Under the pieces are notes generated by a model. That model made no database searches. It saw only the letters and a list, made by a program, of their open reading frames with translations, and was not told the DNA's origin. From Lachnospiraceae bacterium (GTDB taxonomy: Bacteria; Bacillota; Clostridia; Lachnospirales; Lachnospiraceae), in NCBI GenBank assembly GCA_030537145.1, contig JAUNON010000010.1, positions 1-36,239 on the forward strand: a DNA stretch of 36,239 nucleotides. Direction: 5' to 3'. This document shows, piece after piece, positions 8,763 through 18,693 of this stretch. The first letter of the stretch is position 1, and the number at the start of each line of letters is the position of its first letter. The position numbers were made by a program, and so were the translations under genes.

Positions 8763-11405
8763 TTACCAGCGGTTCTTAAGTCTATTCTGAAGCCGGTAAA
8801 TCGTATTCAGCGCATCAATGGGCGTCAGATTTCCCACATCGATCTCCAGCAGCTCCTTCAAAACGTCCTCATCCTTTACCGTATCCAAAAGGGACATCTG
8901 ATCCAGATCCACCTGATCGTATTTTTTTGTTTTTGGTTTTTTTCCGTTTTCCGCAGAGATTTCCTGCACCTTTTCAGTAATGTCTGCGTTTGTCAGCTCC
9001 TCCACCAGCTCCTTGGCCCGGGTGATCACCGTATCCGGCACACCTGCCAGCTTGGCCACCTGAATGCCGTAGCTTTTATCTGCGCCGCCTTTTACAATTT
9101 TCCGCAGGAATACGATATCGTCTCCCTTTTCCTTTACGGCAATGCAGTAATTATTTACGCTGGAAAGCTTTCCCTCCAGTTCCGTCAGTTCGTGATAATG
9201 GGTGGCAAACAGGGTCTTTGCACCCAGCAGCCTGGGATTGCTGATATGCTCCACCACAGCCCAGGCAATGCTGAGCCCGTCAAAGGTACTGGTTCCCCTG
9301 CCGATTTCGTCCAGAATCAGAAGGCTGTCTTTCGTTGCATTCCGCAAAATATTGGCCACCTCTGTCATCTCAACCATGAAGGTACTCTGGCCGCTGGCCA
9401 GATCATCGGAGGCCCCCACACGGGTAAAGATCCGGTCCACCAGGCCGATCTTCGCACTGTCCGCCGGGACAAAGCTTCCGATCTGCGCCATCAGCACGAT
9501 CAATGCTGACTGCCTCATGTAGGTGGATTTTCCTGCCATGTTTGGGCCGGTAATAATGGAGATCCGATTTTTATGGCTATCCAGAAAGGTATCATTCGGG
9601 ATGAACAGATCATTGCTGATCATCCGTTCCACCACCGGATGCCGTCCTTTTTTAATATCGATAATTCCCTTCGTATTGATGGAAGGCCGCACATAGCCGT
9701 TGCGCTCCGCCACGTAAGCCAGGGAAGCAAAGACATCGATTCCGGCCAATGCACGGGCTGTTTTCTGTATCCTGACAATGTGGTCTGCGATCTGGTCCCG
9801 AATCTGGCAAAACAGGTTATATTCCAGGGAATACAGCTTATCCTCCGCCCCCAGAATGATATCCTCCAGCTCCTTCAGCTCCGGTGTAATATACCGCTCG
9901 GCATTGGTCAGCGTCTGCTTTCGCGTAAAGTAATCCGGCACCATGTCCTTATAGGCATTTGTTACCTCCAGATAATAGCCGAATACCTTATTATATTTTA
10001 TTTTCAGATTTTTGATTCCGGTTTTTTCCCGTTCCTTCGCTTCCAGGTCCGCCAGCCAGATTTTCCCGTCAGTTTTGGCCTTGCGCAGTCGGTCCACCTC
10101 CTCATGGAAGCCCTCCTTAATGAAGTTTCCTTCCCTTATGGTGATGGGCGGCTCCTCCATAATGGAAGCATCAATCAGCCCGCAGATATCGGAAAGCTCA
10201 TCCAGGTCATCATGAAGCCGGACAAGAAGCGGGGCCTGCAGTCCTCCCAGGATATATTTGATGGGAGGAATCATTTTCAGAGAGGATTTAAAGGCAATCA
10301 TATCCCTGGGATTGGCTGATTTATAGCTGATACGGCTGATCAAACGTTCCAGGTCGTAAATGGGATTCAGATATTCCCGCAGCTCCTCCCGGACAATGGC
10401 ATTCTGATTTAATTCTTCAATGGCGGAAAGCCTGTTTTCAATCTCCTCCTGCTCGATTAGCGGCTGCTCGATAAAGCTGCGCAGCATACGGGCGCCCATA
10501 GCGGTTCTGGTCTTATCCAGCACCCAAAGAAGGGACCCCCGCTTCTGCTTCTCCCGCAGAGTTTCGCAAAGCTCCAGATTCCGTCTCGTGGAGCTGTCCA
10601 GAATCATATATTTTCCGGTGGTATAAGGGGTAATATCCGTCAGGTTGGAAAGATCCGTCTTTTGCGTCTCTTTCAAATACTGGAGCAGAGCTCCCGCCGC
10701 AATCAGCCCGCAGCCGTAATCCTCCAGACCCAGCCCGCTTAAGGCGGAAACCTTAAAATGCTCCTTCAGAGTCTTACGGCACAGGTCATCATCAAAATAC
10801 CAGTCCTCCAGCGTAAACACGGAAATACCCAGCCGTCCCCGGATATCCTCCAGATCCACTCCGCAGACCTGAAAGGACTGGTTGCAGATAATCTCTGCCG
10901 GTGCGTAGCGGGTCACTTCATCCAGCAATTTCCGCTCGCTTTCTACCTCTGTCACAAAATAGGCTCCGGTGGTAATATCCGCCACGGAAATTCCAAAGCG
11001 GTCGCTGGTGCATACGATGCTCATCAGGTAATTGTTTTTCGAAGCGTCCAGCGCCTGGGTATCCAGATTGGTGCCCGGCGTAACAATGCGGACCACTTCC
11101 CGTTTTACCAGTCCCTTGGCCTGCTTCGGATCCTCCACCTGCTCACAAATGGCTACTTTATAGCCCTTCGAAACCAGCTTATTCAGATAATTATCCACGG
11201 CATGATAAGGGACTCCGCACATGGGAGCCCGCTCATCCAGACCACAGTCCTTACCCGTCAGGGTAATCTCCAATTCCCTTGACGCAGTGATGGCATCATC
11301 AAAAAACATTTCGTAGAAATCGCCCAGCCGGTAAAACAGGATACAATCCGGATACTGCTCCTTTGTTTCTACGTATTTCTGCATCATTGGTGTTAATTCT
11401 GCCAC
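8763..11405 (-). CDS. mutS: DNA mismatch repair protein MutS
   Basis: The 880-residue protein has the mismatch-reading Phe-X-Glu motif in GDFYEMFF (Phe30, Glu32). It also has the connector, lever and clamp regions, Walker A GPNMAGKST near residue 620, Walker B LLILDEIGRGTSTFDG, and the C-terminal helix-turn-helix dimerisation region. It recognises mispairs and small loops and recruits MutL. The start is GTG at 11405, supported by GAGGAG 6 bases upstream; the next ATG codons fall inside the conserved N-terminus. It is 18 bases after miaB and 97 before mutL. Confidence 0.97.
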   Translation of the reverse strand: MAELTPMMQKYVETKEQYPDCILFYRLGDFYEMFFDDAITASRELEITLTGKDCGLDERAPMCGVPYHAVDNYLNKLVSKGYKVAICEQVEDPKQAKGLVKREVVRIVTPGTNLDTQALDASKNNYLMSIVCTSDRFGISVADITTGAYFVTEVESERKLLDEVTRYAPAEIICNQSFQVCGVDLEDIRGRLGISVFTLEDWYFDDDLCRKTLKEHFKVSALSGLGLEDYGCGLIAAGALLQYLKETQKTDLSNLTDITPYTTGKYMILDSSTRRNLELCETLREKQKRGSLLWVLDKTRTAMGARMLRSFIEQPLIEQEEIENRLSAIEELNQNAIVREELREYLNPIYDLERLISRISYKSANPRDMIAFKSSLKMIPPIKYILGGLQAPLLVRLHDDLDELSDICGLIDASIMEEPPITIREGNFIKEGFHEEVDRLRKAKTDGKIWLADLEAKEREKTGIKNLKIKYNKVFGYYLEVTNAYKDMVPDYFTRKQTLTNAERYITPELKELEDIILGAEDKLYSLEYNLFCQIRDQIADHIVRIQKTARALAGIDVFASLAYVAERNGYVRPSINTKGIIDIKKGRHPVVERMISNDLFIPNDTFLDSHKNRISIITGPNMAGKSTYMRQSALIVLMAQIGSFVPADSAKIGLVDRIFTRVGASDDLASGQSTFMVEMTEVANILRNATKDSLLILDEIGRGTSTFDGLSIAWAVVEHISNPRLLGAKTLFATHYHELTELEGKLSSVNNYCIAVKEKGDDIVFLRKIVKGGADKSYGIQVAKLAGVPDTVITRAKELVEELTNADITEKVQEISAENGKKPKTKKYDQVDLDQMSLLDTVKDEDVLKELLEIDVGNLTPIDALNTIYRLQNRLKNRW

Positions 11406-11423
11406 TTTTTCTCCTCAGCCTTT

Positions 11424-12884
11424 CTATCTGACCGCTTCTCCGATATAATAGAAGCCTTTGCAGTCGGTCAGGTGCACATTTATCAGCTTTCCGATCATGG
11501 AAGCATCTCCCGGGAAATGAACCACCAGATTGTTATCCAGCCTTCCGGTAACGAGCGTCTCGTCCTGCTCGTTGATATGCTCCACCAGTACCGGAAGGGT
11601 CTGCCCCTGAAGCCGGGAGGAACGCTCCCGGCCGATTTCCTGAACCAGCGTCAGCAATCGGTCAAAACGGTCTTTGATCACATCCTCCGGCACCTGATTT
11701 TCCATTACAGCGGCCGGAGTCCCTGTTCTTTTGGAATAAATGAAGGTAAAGGCGCTGTCATACGCTACCTTTTTCACCACATCCAGCGTCTCCTGAAAAT
11801 CCTCTTCCGTCTCTCCCGGGAAGCCCACGATAATATCGGTGGTCAGGGAAAGATCCGGAATCTCCCGGCGCAGCTTCCCGGTCAGCTCCAGATACTGTTC
11901 CTTTGTATATTTCCGGTTCATGATTTTCAGCAGACGGCTGCTGCCGGACTGGAGCGGAAGATGCAGGTGATGACAGATCTTTTTAGAGTGCTTCATCACG
12001 TCAATCAGCTCATCCGACAGGTCTTTGGGATGAGAGGTCATAAAACGGATCCGCTCCAGGCCCTGGATTTTTTCTATCTCCTGCAGAAGCTGTGCAAAGC
12101 TTACCCGCTCCTCCAGATTCTTTCCGTAGGAATTTACATTCTGGCCCAGCAGCATTACCTCCACGACCCCGTCTTTTACCAGGCCCTCGATTTCCCGTAT
12201 AATATCAATGGGGCGGCGGCTGCGTTCCCGTCCCCTTACGTAGGGAACAATACAGTAGCTGCAGAAATTATTGCAGCCAAACATAATATTGACGCCGGAT
12301 TTAAAGGAATAGGTGCGCCTGGCCGGAAGATCCTCCACGATTTTGTCCGTATCCTTCCAGATATCAATGATCATCCTGTCATTTTGGAGGGCGGATACCA
12401 GAAGCTCCGCAAATTTATAAATATTGTGGGTTCCGAAAATCAGATCCACAAACCGGTAGCTTTTTTGGATCTTGTCCACCACCTCCGCTTCCTGCATCAT
12501 ACAGCCGCATAATGCAATCATCATGTGGGGATTCTGCTTTTTCAGGCCGCCCAGATAGCCCAGACGCCCATAAACCTTCAAATTTGCGTTTTCCCGCACG
12601 GTACAGGTATTATAAAGGATAAAATCGGCATTCTCTTCCTCCGTCAAAACATAGCCTGCGGCTTCCAGAATACCCCGCAGCTTCTCGGAATCCCGCTCAT
12701 TCATCTGGCAGCCGAAGGTTTTGACCCTGGCAGTCAGAGGCCGTCCCAGCTCCTGACTTTTTTCCTTTATCAGCTCTGCGGCCTTTTTCATAAACCAGCG
12801 CTGACGCTCCGGCTCCTGCGGCGGCGCCGGATCTGTAAGGTCAATCGCTTCAAGCTGTGCCTCGTATTCTTTCAATGCTGACAT
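11424..12884 (-). CDS. miaB: tRNA-2-methylthio-N6-dimethylallyladenosine synthase MiaB
   Basis: MiaB is a radical SAM methylthiotransferase that adds a methylthio group to i6A37 made by MiaA. The UPF0004 domain cysteines are in TFGCQMNERDSEK (Cys59), YNTCTVRENA (Cys94) and CGCMMQE (126-128). The radical SAM cluster motif is CNNFCSYC (Cys204, 208, 211), and a TRAM domain ends the 486-residue protein. About 50 residues precede the UPF0004 domain. The ATG at 12884 follows AAGGAGA with 7-base spacing. It sits 27 bases after proA and 18 before mutS. Confidence 0.96.
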   Translation of the reverse strand: MSALKEYEAQLEAIDLTDPAPPQEPERQRWFMKKAAELIKEKSQELGRPLTARVKTFGCQMNERDSEKLRGILEAAGYVLTEEENADFILYNTCTVRENANLKVYGRLGYLGGLKKQNPHMMIALCGCMMQEAEVVDKIQKSYRFVDLIFGTHNIYKFAELLVSALQNDRMIIDIWKDTDKIVEDLPARRTYSFKSGVNIMFGCNNFCSYCIVPYVRGRERSRRPIDIIREIEGLVKDGVVEVMLLGQNVNSYGKNLEERVSFAQLLQEIEKIQGLERIRFMTSHPKDLSDELIDVMKHSKKICHHLHLPLQSGSSRLLKIMNRKYTKEQYLELTGKLRREIPDLSLTTDIIVGFPGETEEDFQETLDVVKKVAYDSAFTFIYSKRTGTPAAVMENQVPEDVIKDRFDRLLTLVQEIGRERSSRLQGQTLPVLVEHINEQDETLVTGRLDNNLVVHFPGDASMIGKLINVHLTDCKGFYYIGEAVR

Positions 12885-12911
12885 GACAGCTCTCCTTATT
12901 CTTTTTCATAT

Positions 12912-14195
12912 TCATGGACGGATCTGTCCATTTCCGTAAATAATGTATTTTGTGGTGGTAAGAGCCAAAAGTCCCATGGGTCCTCTGGCGTGAAGCTTTT
13001 GGGTACTGATGCCGATCTCTGCGCCGAAACCGAACTCAAAACCGTCCGTAAACCGGGTGGATGCATTTACGTACACCGCAGCCGCATCGATCTCATCCAG
13101 AAACTTCTGCGCATTGCCGTAATCCCTGGTGATAATGGCTTCGGAATGGCCCGTATTATAGCGGTTAATATGAGCAATCGCTTCGTCAATGGAGGATACG
13201 GACCTGATTGACAAAATATAATCCAGATATTCCTTTCCCCAATCCTCCTCTGTCGCCGGCAGGATGCCCGGCACGCAGGCGGCCGCTTTCTCGTCTCCCC
13301 GCAGCTCCACCGAATGCTCATCCAGCTTTTTCTTCAGAGCAGCCAGAAGCCGCTCCTCCACAGCCTCATGAACCACAAGGGATTCACAGGCATTGCATAC
13401 CCCGATCCGCTGAGTTTTCGCATTATGAATAATCGCTACCGCCATATCCAGATCTGCCGTCTCATCCACGTAAATGTGACAGTTTCCGGTCCCCGTCTGA
13501 ATCACGGGGATCGTACTGTTGTTTACCACCGCCTGTATCAGCCCTGCCCCGCCTCTGGGAATCAGGACATCCACATATTGATTTAAACGCATAAAAAGCT
13601 CCGTAGTCTGACGGTCCGTGGAAGCAATAAACTGTACGGACAGACGGGGAACGCCGCTTTCCTCCAGGGCCTCCTGAATAATTTCCACGATCGCCTGATT
13701 CGAGGATAATGCCTCCTTGCCGCCCTTTAGAATCACTGCATTTCCCGTCTTAAAGCACAGGCCGAAGGCATCGGATGTCACATTGGGACGGGCTTCATAA
13801 ATGATGCCCACCACCCCCAGGGGAACCCGTTTTTGTCCGATCAGCAGTCCGTTTGGCCGCTTTTTCATATTCAGCACTTCTCCGATGGGATCCTCCAGGG
13901 AGGCTACCTGACGAAGCCCCTCCGCCATCCCCTCAATACGGGCATGATTTAGCAGCAGACGGTCCACCAGTCCCTGGGGCATACCGTTTTCCTTCCCTCT
14001 TTGGACATCCAGCGCATTTGCCGCCAGAATTTGATCTTCATGACGCAGAAAGGCCTCTGCCACCTGCAGCAGGGCCTGATTTTTCTTTTCTGTATCCAGG
14101 TTTCTCAGTACGGCTTCCGCCTGCTTTGCCTGCTCTCCGATCTTTACAAGCATCTGCTGGTTTCCGCCATTGTCCTTAATGTCCTTTTTTTCCAT
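12912..14195 (-). CDS. proA: glutamate-5-semialdehyde dehydrogenase (gamma-glutamyl phosphate reductase)
   Basis: ProA reduces gamma-glutamyl phosphate with NADPH in the second step of proline synthesis. The 427-residue protein belongs to the aldehyde dehydrogenase superfamily. It shows [37 protein letters not shown] and the catalytic cysteine in GVCNACESL (first Cys, about residue 267). I start it at ATG 14195, which has a GGGGGA stretch 6-7 bases upstream. A TTG 21 bases further up is possible but has no better site. The start lies inside the last codons of the DUF896 gene, giving a 20-base overlap. proB is just upstream of DUF896, so the proline genes form one unit. Confidence 0.95.
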   Translation of the reverse strand: MEKKDIKDNGGNQQMLVKIGEQAKQAEAVLRNLDTEKKNQALLQVAEAFLRHEDQILAANALDVQRGKENGMPQGLVDRLLLNHARIEGMAEGLRQVASLEDPIGEVLNMKKRPNGLLIGQKRVPLGVVGIIYEARPNVTSDAFGLCFKTGNAVILKGGKEALSSNQAIVEIIQEALEESGVPRLSVQFIASTDRQTTELFMRLNQYVDVLIPRGGAGLIQAVVNNSTIPVIQTGTGNCHIYVDETADLDMAVAIIHNAKTQRIGVCNACESLVVHEAVEERLLAALKKKLDEHSVELRGDEKAAACVPGILPATEEDWGKEYLDYILSIRSVSSIDEAIAHINRYNTGHSEAIITRDYGNAQKFLDEIDAAAVYVNASTRFTDGFEFGFGAEIGISTQKLHARGPMGLLALTTTKYIIYGNGQIRP

Positions 14196-14406
14196 ATTTT
14201 TCCCCCAGATTCTCAATTTTTCCGTCCTTGTTCACGATATCGATCCGGTCAAGCTGACCCCGCAGATTCATCCGCACCGCTTCAATATATTTTGCACGCA
14301 GCTCCTTCTGCTCCCTGCTTTCACTTTCAGTAAGCCCTTCCGCCTTCGATTTTCTTGCCAGCTCATTGATTCTGGCAAGCTCCTTTTCTGTAACAAAACC
14401 TGACAC
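14176..14406 (-). CDS. DUF896 (YnzC-like) small protein
   Basis: The 76-residue product matches the DUF896/YnzC family: [20 protein letters not shown] (residues 10-29), then [20 protein letters not shown], a short alpha-helical hairpin of highly charged character, then a lysine-rich tail. Function is unknown; in Bacillus subtilis ynzC belongs to the SOS-induced yneA-yneB-ynzC operon. The start is decided by the ribosome binding site: GTG at 14406 has AGAGGAG with 7-base spacing, whereas the longer in-frame reading to 14454 starts in sequence unlike the family and has no such site. It lies between proB and proA and overlaps proA by 20 bases. Confidence 0.88.
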   Translation of the reverse strand: MSGFVTEKELARINELARKSKAEGLTESESREQKELRAKYIEAVRMNLRGQLDRIDIVNKDGKIENLGEKYGKKGH

Positions 14407-14480
14407 CTTTTTACTCCTCTTTGTAACTGCTATTCGCCTGCAAAGCTTTGGCAAACAGTTCCCCTTCTTTTCATGATCTG

Positions 14481-15305
14481 TTATTTTTCTTTCCGGGCAA
14501 GAAACAGAGTTCCATAATCCTGTCCATCCATAATTCTATGAATAATATGAAAATCCTTTCCGTTGGCAATCATCATATCCGTCCCAGCTTCTGTGGCAAT
14601 CCGGGCCGCATGAAGCTTTGTGGCCATTCCTCCGGTGCCCACATCACTGACACTGCCCTTCCCCATGTCCATCAGCCGCTCATCCAGCTCCTCTACCAGC
14701 GGAATAAAACGGGCGTTTGGATTGCAGTGGGGATCGTCCGAAAAGAGCCCGTCAATATCAGACAGCAGGATCAGCAGATCCGCATGGATCAGCTCTGCCA
14801 CGGTGGCAGAAAGGCTGTCATTATCGCCGAACTGAATTTCATAGGTGGATACCGTGTCATTTTCATTCACGATGGGAACAGCTCCCATGGAAAGAAGCTC
14901 TTCAAAGGTATTCCATGCATTGAAGCGGTTTTCCTGCTCTAAAATAGTATCCTTGGTCAGCAGGATCTGAGCCGCCATATGGCCGTACTCCCGGAAAAGC
15001 TTTTGATAGATCATCATAAGCTGCGCCTGTCCAATCGCGGCGCAGGCCTGCTTTTCTGATATTTTTGTGGGCCGGTGGTTAAAATGCACTGCCTGTCGTC
15101 CTACGGCAATCGCACCGGAGGACACCAGAACAATGTCCTTTCCCTGATTTTTCAGATCACAGATTTCTCTTACCAGGATCTCAAGCTTAATCAGATTCAG
15201 AGCACCGCTTTCCTGGTGAGTAATCGAGGAAGTGCCGATTTTTATTACGATTCTTTTCTTATCCTTCAGTTTCCTGCGGATCAGACTGATTTTTTCATTG
15301 TCCAT
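14481..15305 (-). CDS. proB: glutamate 5-kinase, short form without PUA domain
   Basis: ProB phosphorylates glutamate to gamma-glutamyl phosphate, the first and feedback-inhibited step of proline synthesis. The amino-acid-kinase fold shows as RIVIKIGTSSIT, VLVSSGAIAVG, IVNENDTVST, FGDNDSLSATVA and VGTGGMATKLHAA. At 274 residues it ends after the kinase domain. The C-terminal PUA domain of enterobacterial ProB, which is about 367 residues long, is absent, as in many Firmicutes. The ATG at 15305 has a modest AGGAT site 9 bases upstream. A 74-base gap containing an imperfect stem-loop separates it from the DUF896 gene. Confidence 0.95.
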   Translation of the reverse strand: MDNEKISLIRRKLKDKKRIVIKIGTSSITHQESGALNLIKLEILVREICDLKNQGKDIVLVSSGAIAVGRQAVHFNHRPTKISEKQACAAIGQAQLMMIYQKLFREYGHMAAQILLTKDTILEQENRFNAWNTFEELLSMGAVPIVNENDTVSTYEIQFGDNDSLSATVAELIHADLLILLSDIDGLFSDDPHCNPNARFIPLVEELDERLMDMGKGSVSDVGTGGMATKLHAARIATEAGTDMMIANGKDFHIIHRIMDGQDYGTLFLARKEK

Positions 15306-15351
15306 AATTCATATCCTGCTTTCTTTTCCTGATTTAGCATCCGTCCAGGGT

Positions 15352-17010
15352 TCAACGGAACAGCCCCAGCTTCCGGAATACTTTAATAATCAGATTTTTC
15401 TTTGGCAGTCCGGCCATATCATCAATGGTGATGCCATGGAAAGAAACCAGGCCCACCGCATAAATCACCACGCCCGCAGCAATGGCAATGATGGTGGAAA
15501 TGGTATTGCCTGCAAACAGGTGGAACAGATGGTAAACCCCATAGGCGCCGAAAGCCATAATGATGGATACCAGGGTAGGCACCACAAAGGTGCGGTAAAT
15601 TTCCTGGCGATAGGAAAGATACCGTTTTATGGCCAGTGCGTTCAGGACGCTCACAATCAGCGCAAAGAAAATATTGGCATAAATAACTGCATAAATATTC
15701 AGGTTAAAGTTGCGCAGAAGCACAAACAGGCAAATCAGGTGCAGCACCAGCGCAATGGCATTGTGAATCAAGGGCTCCCGAAGCTTGCTCAGTCCCTGCA
15801 GGATTGCCGTAGTCAATGTAGAAAGCGCATAAAGGATGATCATCAGCGCCCCTGCCTGCATAATACCTGCGGAAAGCGGAAGTCCGCTGGTAGGGTGAAA
15901 CAGAAGCTGGATGATCGGCCCGCCCAGAGCCGCCATTCCAAAGGCGCAGGGAATGGTAAAGATCATGGTAAAACGGATGGAGGAGGAAATCTTGCGTACG
16001 GCATCCTTCTTGTTCCGGTTTGCCATTGCCGCCGTCAGGCTGGGCACGATAGCCGGCCCAAGACAGGAGGCAAGAGAAAGGGGAACATTCATCAGTACCC
16101 GGAATTTTCCCACGTAGATGCCCCAGATGGTCGCATACTGCTCCTCCGAATAGCCCTGTCCTTTCAGCACCGCATTAAAAATACCCTGATCCACCACGTT
16201 GCTGATGTTGTAGATCAATGTACTTAAAACGATGGGCAAAATCGTCATAATGATGATCCGGTAAATCTTTGCGGAAGGCTCCAGGCGCTTCGTCGTGTCG
16301 CTGCGGAGCTGCCGCATCCAGCGTTTGCGGTAGGAGCTGTAAACCACCATAATAAAGATCAGAGCAACCGTTACACTGGCCACGGTTCCGAAGGTGGCGC
16401 CGGCTGCGCCCCAGGCGGGAGCCAGCAGGTCATTTCCCTGTTCCTTGGCCAAATCCAGACCATACTGATACATAATAGCGGCGCAAACAACAGAAATCAC
16501 GGCATTTATGATCTGTTCAATAACCTGCGATACCGCCGTAGGCATCATATTGGAAAGCCCCTGAAAGAATCCCCGGAAGGTTCCGGTAATCGCAAAAATT
16601 AAGATTGCCGGAGCCAGAACCCGAAGTCCGTATTTTGCCAGCTCGATATTCATGACATATTTGGTCAGCAGGCCTGCGAAAGCATAGGTGATCAGAGACA
16701 ATACCCCGCCGGAAAGCACAGCAAACCGAACCGCACAGAGAAATACCCGGTTGGCATTTTTGATCTCTCCCCTGTGGATCCGCTCCGACATCAGCTTTGA
16801 TACCGCCAAAGGCAGACTGAAAGAAGAGATCATCAGAATAATGGAATAGATCTCATTTGCAGTTGAATAGTAGCTGTTGCCTTTATCTCCCAGGATATTG
16901 GTCAGCGGCACCCGGTAAATCAGGCCGATGATCTTGGCAAGAATAGAAGCAGCAGCCAAAATCGAGCCCTGGACTAAAAAGTTGTTTGAACCTTTTCCTT
17001 TGTTTTTCAC
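15352..17010 (-). CDS. MOP-family flippase, SpoVB/YtgP (MurJ)-like
   Basis: This 552-residue protein is hydrophobic throughout with about 14 predicted membrane segments. Its N-terminus, with LVQGSILAAASILAKIIGLIYRVPLT and SLPLAVSKLMSERI, is typical of the polysaccharide-biosynthesis/SpoVB branch of the MOP exporters. Members flip lipid-linked cell-wall precursors; SpoVB acts in spore cortex formation and YtgP/MurJ in vegetative wall synthesis. I cannot separate these from sequence alone. I chose GTG at 17010 because AGAGG lies 8 bases upstream; the ATG at 17031 has no recognisable site. It is 39 bases after the DUF3048 gene and 46 before proB. Confidence 0.82.
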   Translation of the reverse strand: MKNKGKGSNNFLVQGSILAAASILAKIIGLIYRVPLTNILGDKGNSYYSTANEIYSIILMISSFSLPLAVSKLMSERIHRGEIKNANRVFLCAVRFAVLSGGVLSLITYAFAGLLTKYVMNIELAKYGLRVLAPAILIFAITGTFRGFFQGLSNMMPTAVSQVIEQIINAVISVVCAAIMYQYGLDLAKEQGNDLLAPAWGAAGATFGTVASVTVALIFIMVVYSSYRKRWMRQLRSDTTKRLEPSAKIYRIIIMTILPIVLSTLIYNISNVVDQGIFNAVLKGQGYSEEQYATIWGIYVGKFRVLMNVPLSLASCLGPAIVPSLTAAMANRNKKDAVRKISSSIRFTMIFTIPCAFGMAALGGPIIQLLFHPTSGLPLSAGIMQAGALMIILYALSTLTTAILQGLSKLREPLIHNAIALVLHLICLFVLLRNFNLNIYAVIYANIFFALIVSVLNALAIKRYLSYRQEIYRTFVVPTLVSIIMAFGAYGVYHLFHLFAGNTISTIIAIAAGVVIYAVGLVSFHGITIDDMAGLPKKNLIIKVFRKLGLFR

Positions 17011-17049
17011 AAGCCCAACCTCTTTGCACATTCAAAATTTATCTGAATA

Positions 17050-18156
17050 TTAAAAATCAATTACATTGCTGGAAATGGATGGATCATCCGAAATAGTCAC
17101 ATGATCGCTGTAGCTGTCTCTTACGATGCACACCCAGGTCTTTCCCTGATTCAGCTTAATTTCATTTCCGTCTGCATCGTAGTAACGGGTCACGTTAAAA
17201 TCGTCCGCATGCACCGGAACACTGCAGTACTGGGATTCAATGGTGCAGTACAGATCGGAATCCGGATTGTAATTTTCCTTCTTCCAGGTAATATCAATGG
17301 CCTTACCATTGGTAATATACTTGCCGGAGCCGCCGCTGACCACATCAATATTCAGATATCCGTTTTCATCAAAGTTTTCCCAGTCGCAATACTGAAGAAT
17401 AATGTTTTTGTACGCCAGTTGATTTCCGGAGTTCCCGTCCACCTGTGCATCACCGTACTGGAAACGGTTGTACAGGCCGGTCTGCGCATCGTATTCGAAG
17501 CGGGCATGATTGTAGGTGTAGCCCGGCAGCACCACCAGCGCATCCTGTCCGTTGTCCAGGGTCACTGTCTCTCCGTCCTCTGCAAATTGGTAATGTCCTT
17601 CATACAGGGGTGCATACTCTCTATTGTAGCCGTAAGCATCTATACCGTCCTGGATCCGCTGGTAATCGGTGAATACATTGTGGGGAGATATCCGGTCATC
17701 CGAACGGTAGTAAATAATATCTCCGTAGTTGGAAAGTCCGCTCAGATTGTTTGTGCTTTCCAGATTCAGAATCGGTTCTGCATAAACCGCCTGTCCGAAA
17801 TGGGCATACATGGCATTAAATTCCCTTGCCAGGAAAATATAGTAGTTACGGCAGCTTCTTACCGAGCCGATGCGGGCCGCATCCTGGTAATCCTCCATAA
17901 TCCCCATCAGACGGGTAATGGAGCCCTCCACCGGGGCCTCGTAAACAACGCCGCAGTTTTCGATCCCATGCTGCGGCACTGCATCATAAATATTATTAAA
18001 CATCACAGCGATGGGTCTGGTGCGTCCGATCTCCGTTGACACCGTTTCGCCTGTCAGATAGCTTTTACAGGTCTCCTCCGCCATTGCGCTGCCGCAAAGC
18101 AATGCGGATGCCATAACTGCCGCCGTAAGTTTTGTAATCGTTTTTTTCAATTTCAT
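17050..18156 (-). CDS. secreted DUF3048 (YerB-like) protein
   Basis: The 368-residue product begins with a clear signal peptide (KLKKT basic start, hydrophobic core, likely SPase I site after SAMA at about residue 26). The mature part contains TRPIAVMFNNI, VYEAPVEGSITRLMGIMED and IGSVRSCRNYYI, features of the DUF3048 family (Bacillus YerB). Its C-terminal half (GKTWVCIVRD and surroundings) fits the DUF3048 C-terminal domain. I know no established function. Bacillus YerB is a lipoprotein; here the only early Cys (in ALLCGSA) is not in a convincing lipobox, so I expect release or wall association. AAGGAGA lies 6 bases before the ATG. The gene directly follows ybeY, a place often held by dgkA or era in Firmicutes. 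Confidence 0.8.
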   Translation of the reverse strand: MKLKKTITKLTAAVMASALLCGSAMAEETCKSYLTGETVSTEIGRTRPIAVMFNNIYDAVPQHGIENCGVVYEAPVEGSITRLMGIMEDYQDAARIGSVRSCRNYYIFLAREFNAMYAHFGQAVYAEPILNLESTNNLSGLSNYGDIIYYRSDDRISPHNVFTDYQRIQDGIDAYGYNREYAPLYEGHYQFAEDGETVTLDNGQDALVVLPGYTYNHARFEYDAQTGLYNRFQYGDAQVDGNSGNQLAYKNIILQYCDWENFDENGYLNIDVVSGGSGKYITNGKAIDITWKKENYNPDSDLYCTIESQYCSVPVHADDFNVTRYYDADGNEIKLNQGKTWVCIVRDSYSDHVTISDDPSISSNVIDF

Positions 18157-18189
18157 AGTAGTTCTCCTTTCTTTCCCTCCCGGTTATTC

Positions 18190-18693
18190 CTAACGGGTAA
18201 TCCCAAGTCCTTCCAGAATCTCCCGCTGCTTCTGTTCCATATCGGCGGCCTCTCCGGCCTCCATATGGTCATATCCCATCAGATGCAGCATACTGTGGGC
18301 AATCAAAAACGCATATTCTCTTTTTGCGGAATGACCGTATTCCTGCGCCTGTTCCAGCACCTTTTCTGCGGAAATCACAATATCTCCCAGCAGCAGCTCG
18401 CCCGTTTCCGGATGAAAGCAATCCCCGGCCTGCGCATCCTCCTCCAGAAAGTCAAAGCTTCCGGCCGTCTCGTATTCAATCATGGGAAAGGACAGTACGT
18501 CCGTCGGCCGGTCAATCCGGCGGAACTCCCGGTTCATCTGACAAATCTGCTCATTGTCTGTAATCAGCAGGTTTACCTCTGCTTCATAGGGACAGCCGAT
18601 ATAATCCAGGGCCGCATTGATAACTGCTTCTGCGATCTCTTCCAGGGGAAGGGACAGCTCTGTCTTACTTTCGTTTTCAAAATGAATGGTCAT
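18190..18693 (-). CDS. ybeY: endoribonuclease / rRNA maturation factor YbeY
   Basis: The 167-residue protein carries the UPF0054 zinc motif HSMLHLMGYDH (His133, His137, His143), preceded by RPTDVLSFP (62-70) and LGDIVIS (102-108). YbeY is a single-strand-specific endoribonuclease needed for 16S rRNA 3'-end maturation and ribosome quality control. Its ATG overlaps the phoH stop by 4 bases. phoH/ybeZ next to ybeY is one of the most conserved gene pairs in bacteria. The stop is followed after 33 bases by the DUF3048 gene. Confidence 0.96.
   Translation of the reverse strand: MTIHFENESKTELSLPLEEIAEAVINAALDYIGCPYEAEVNLLITDNEQICQMNREFRRIDRPTDVLSFPMIEYETAGSFDFLEEDAQAGDCFHPETGELLLGDIVISAEKVLEQAQEYGHSAKREYAFLIAHSMLHLMGYDHMEAGEAADMEQKQREILEGLGITR

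Noticed and set aside
8421..9509. Plus-strand open frame of 362 codons across mutL and mutS
   Set aside because: It crosses two conserved genes on the other strand, and its protein is low-complexity with no family features.
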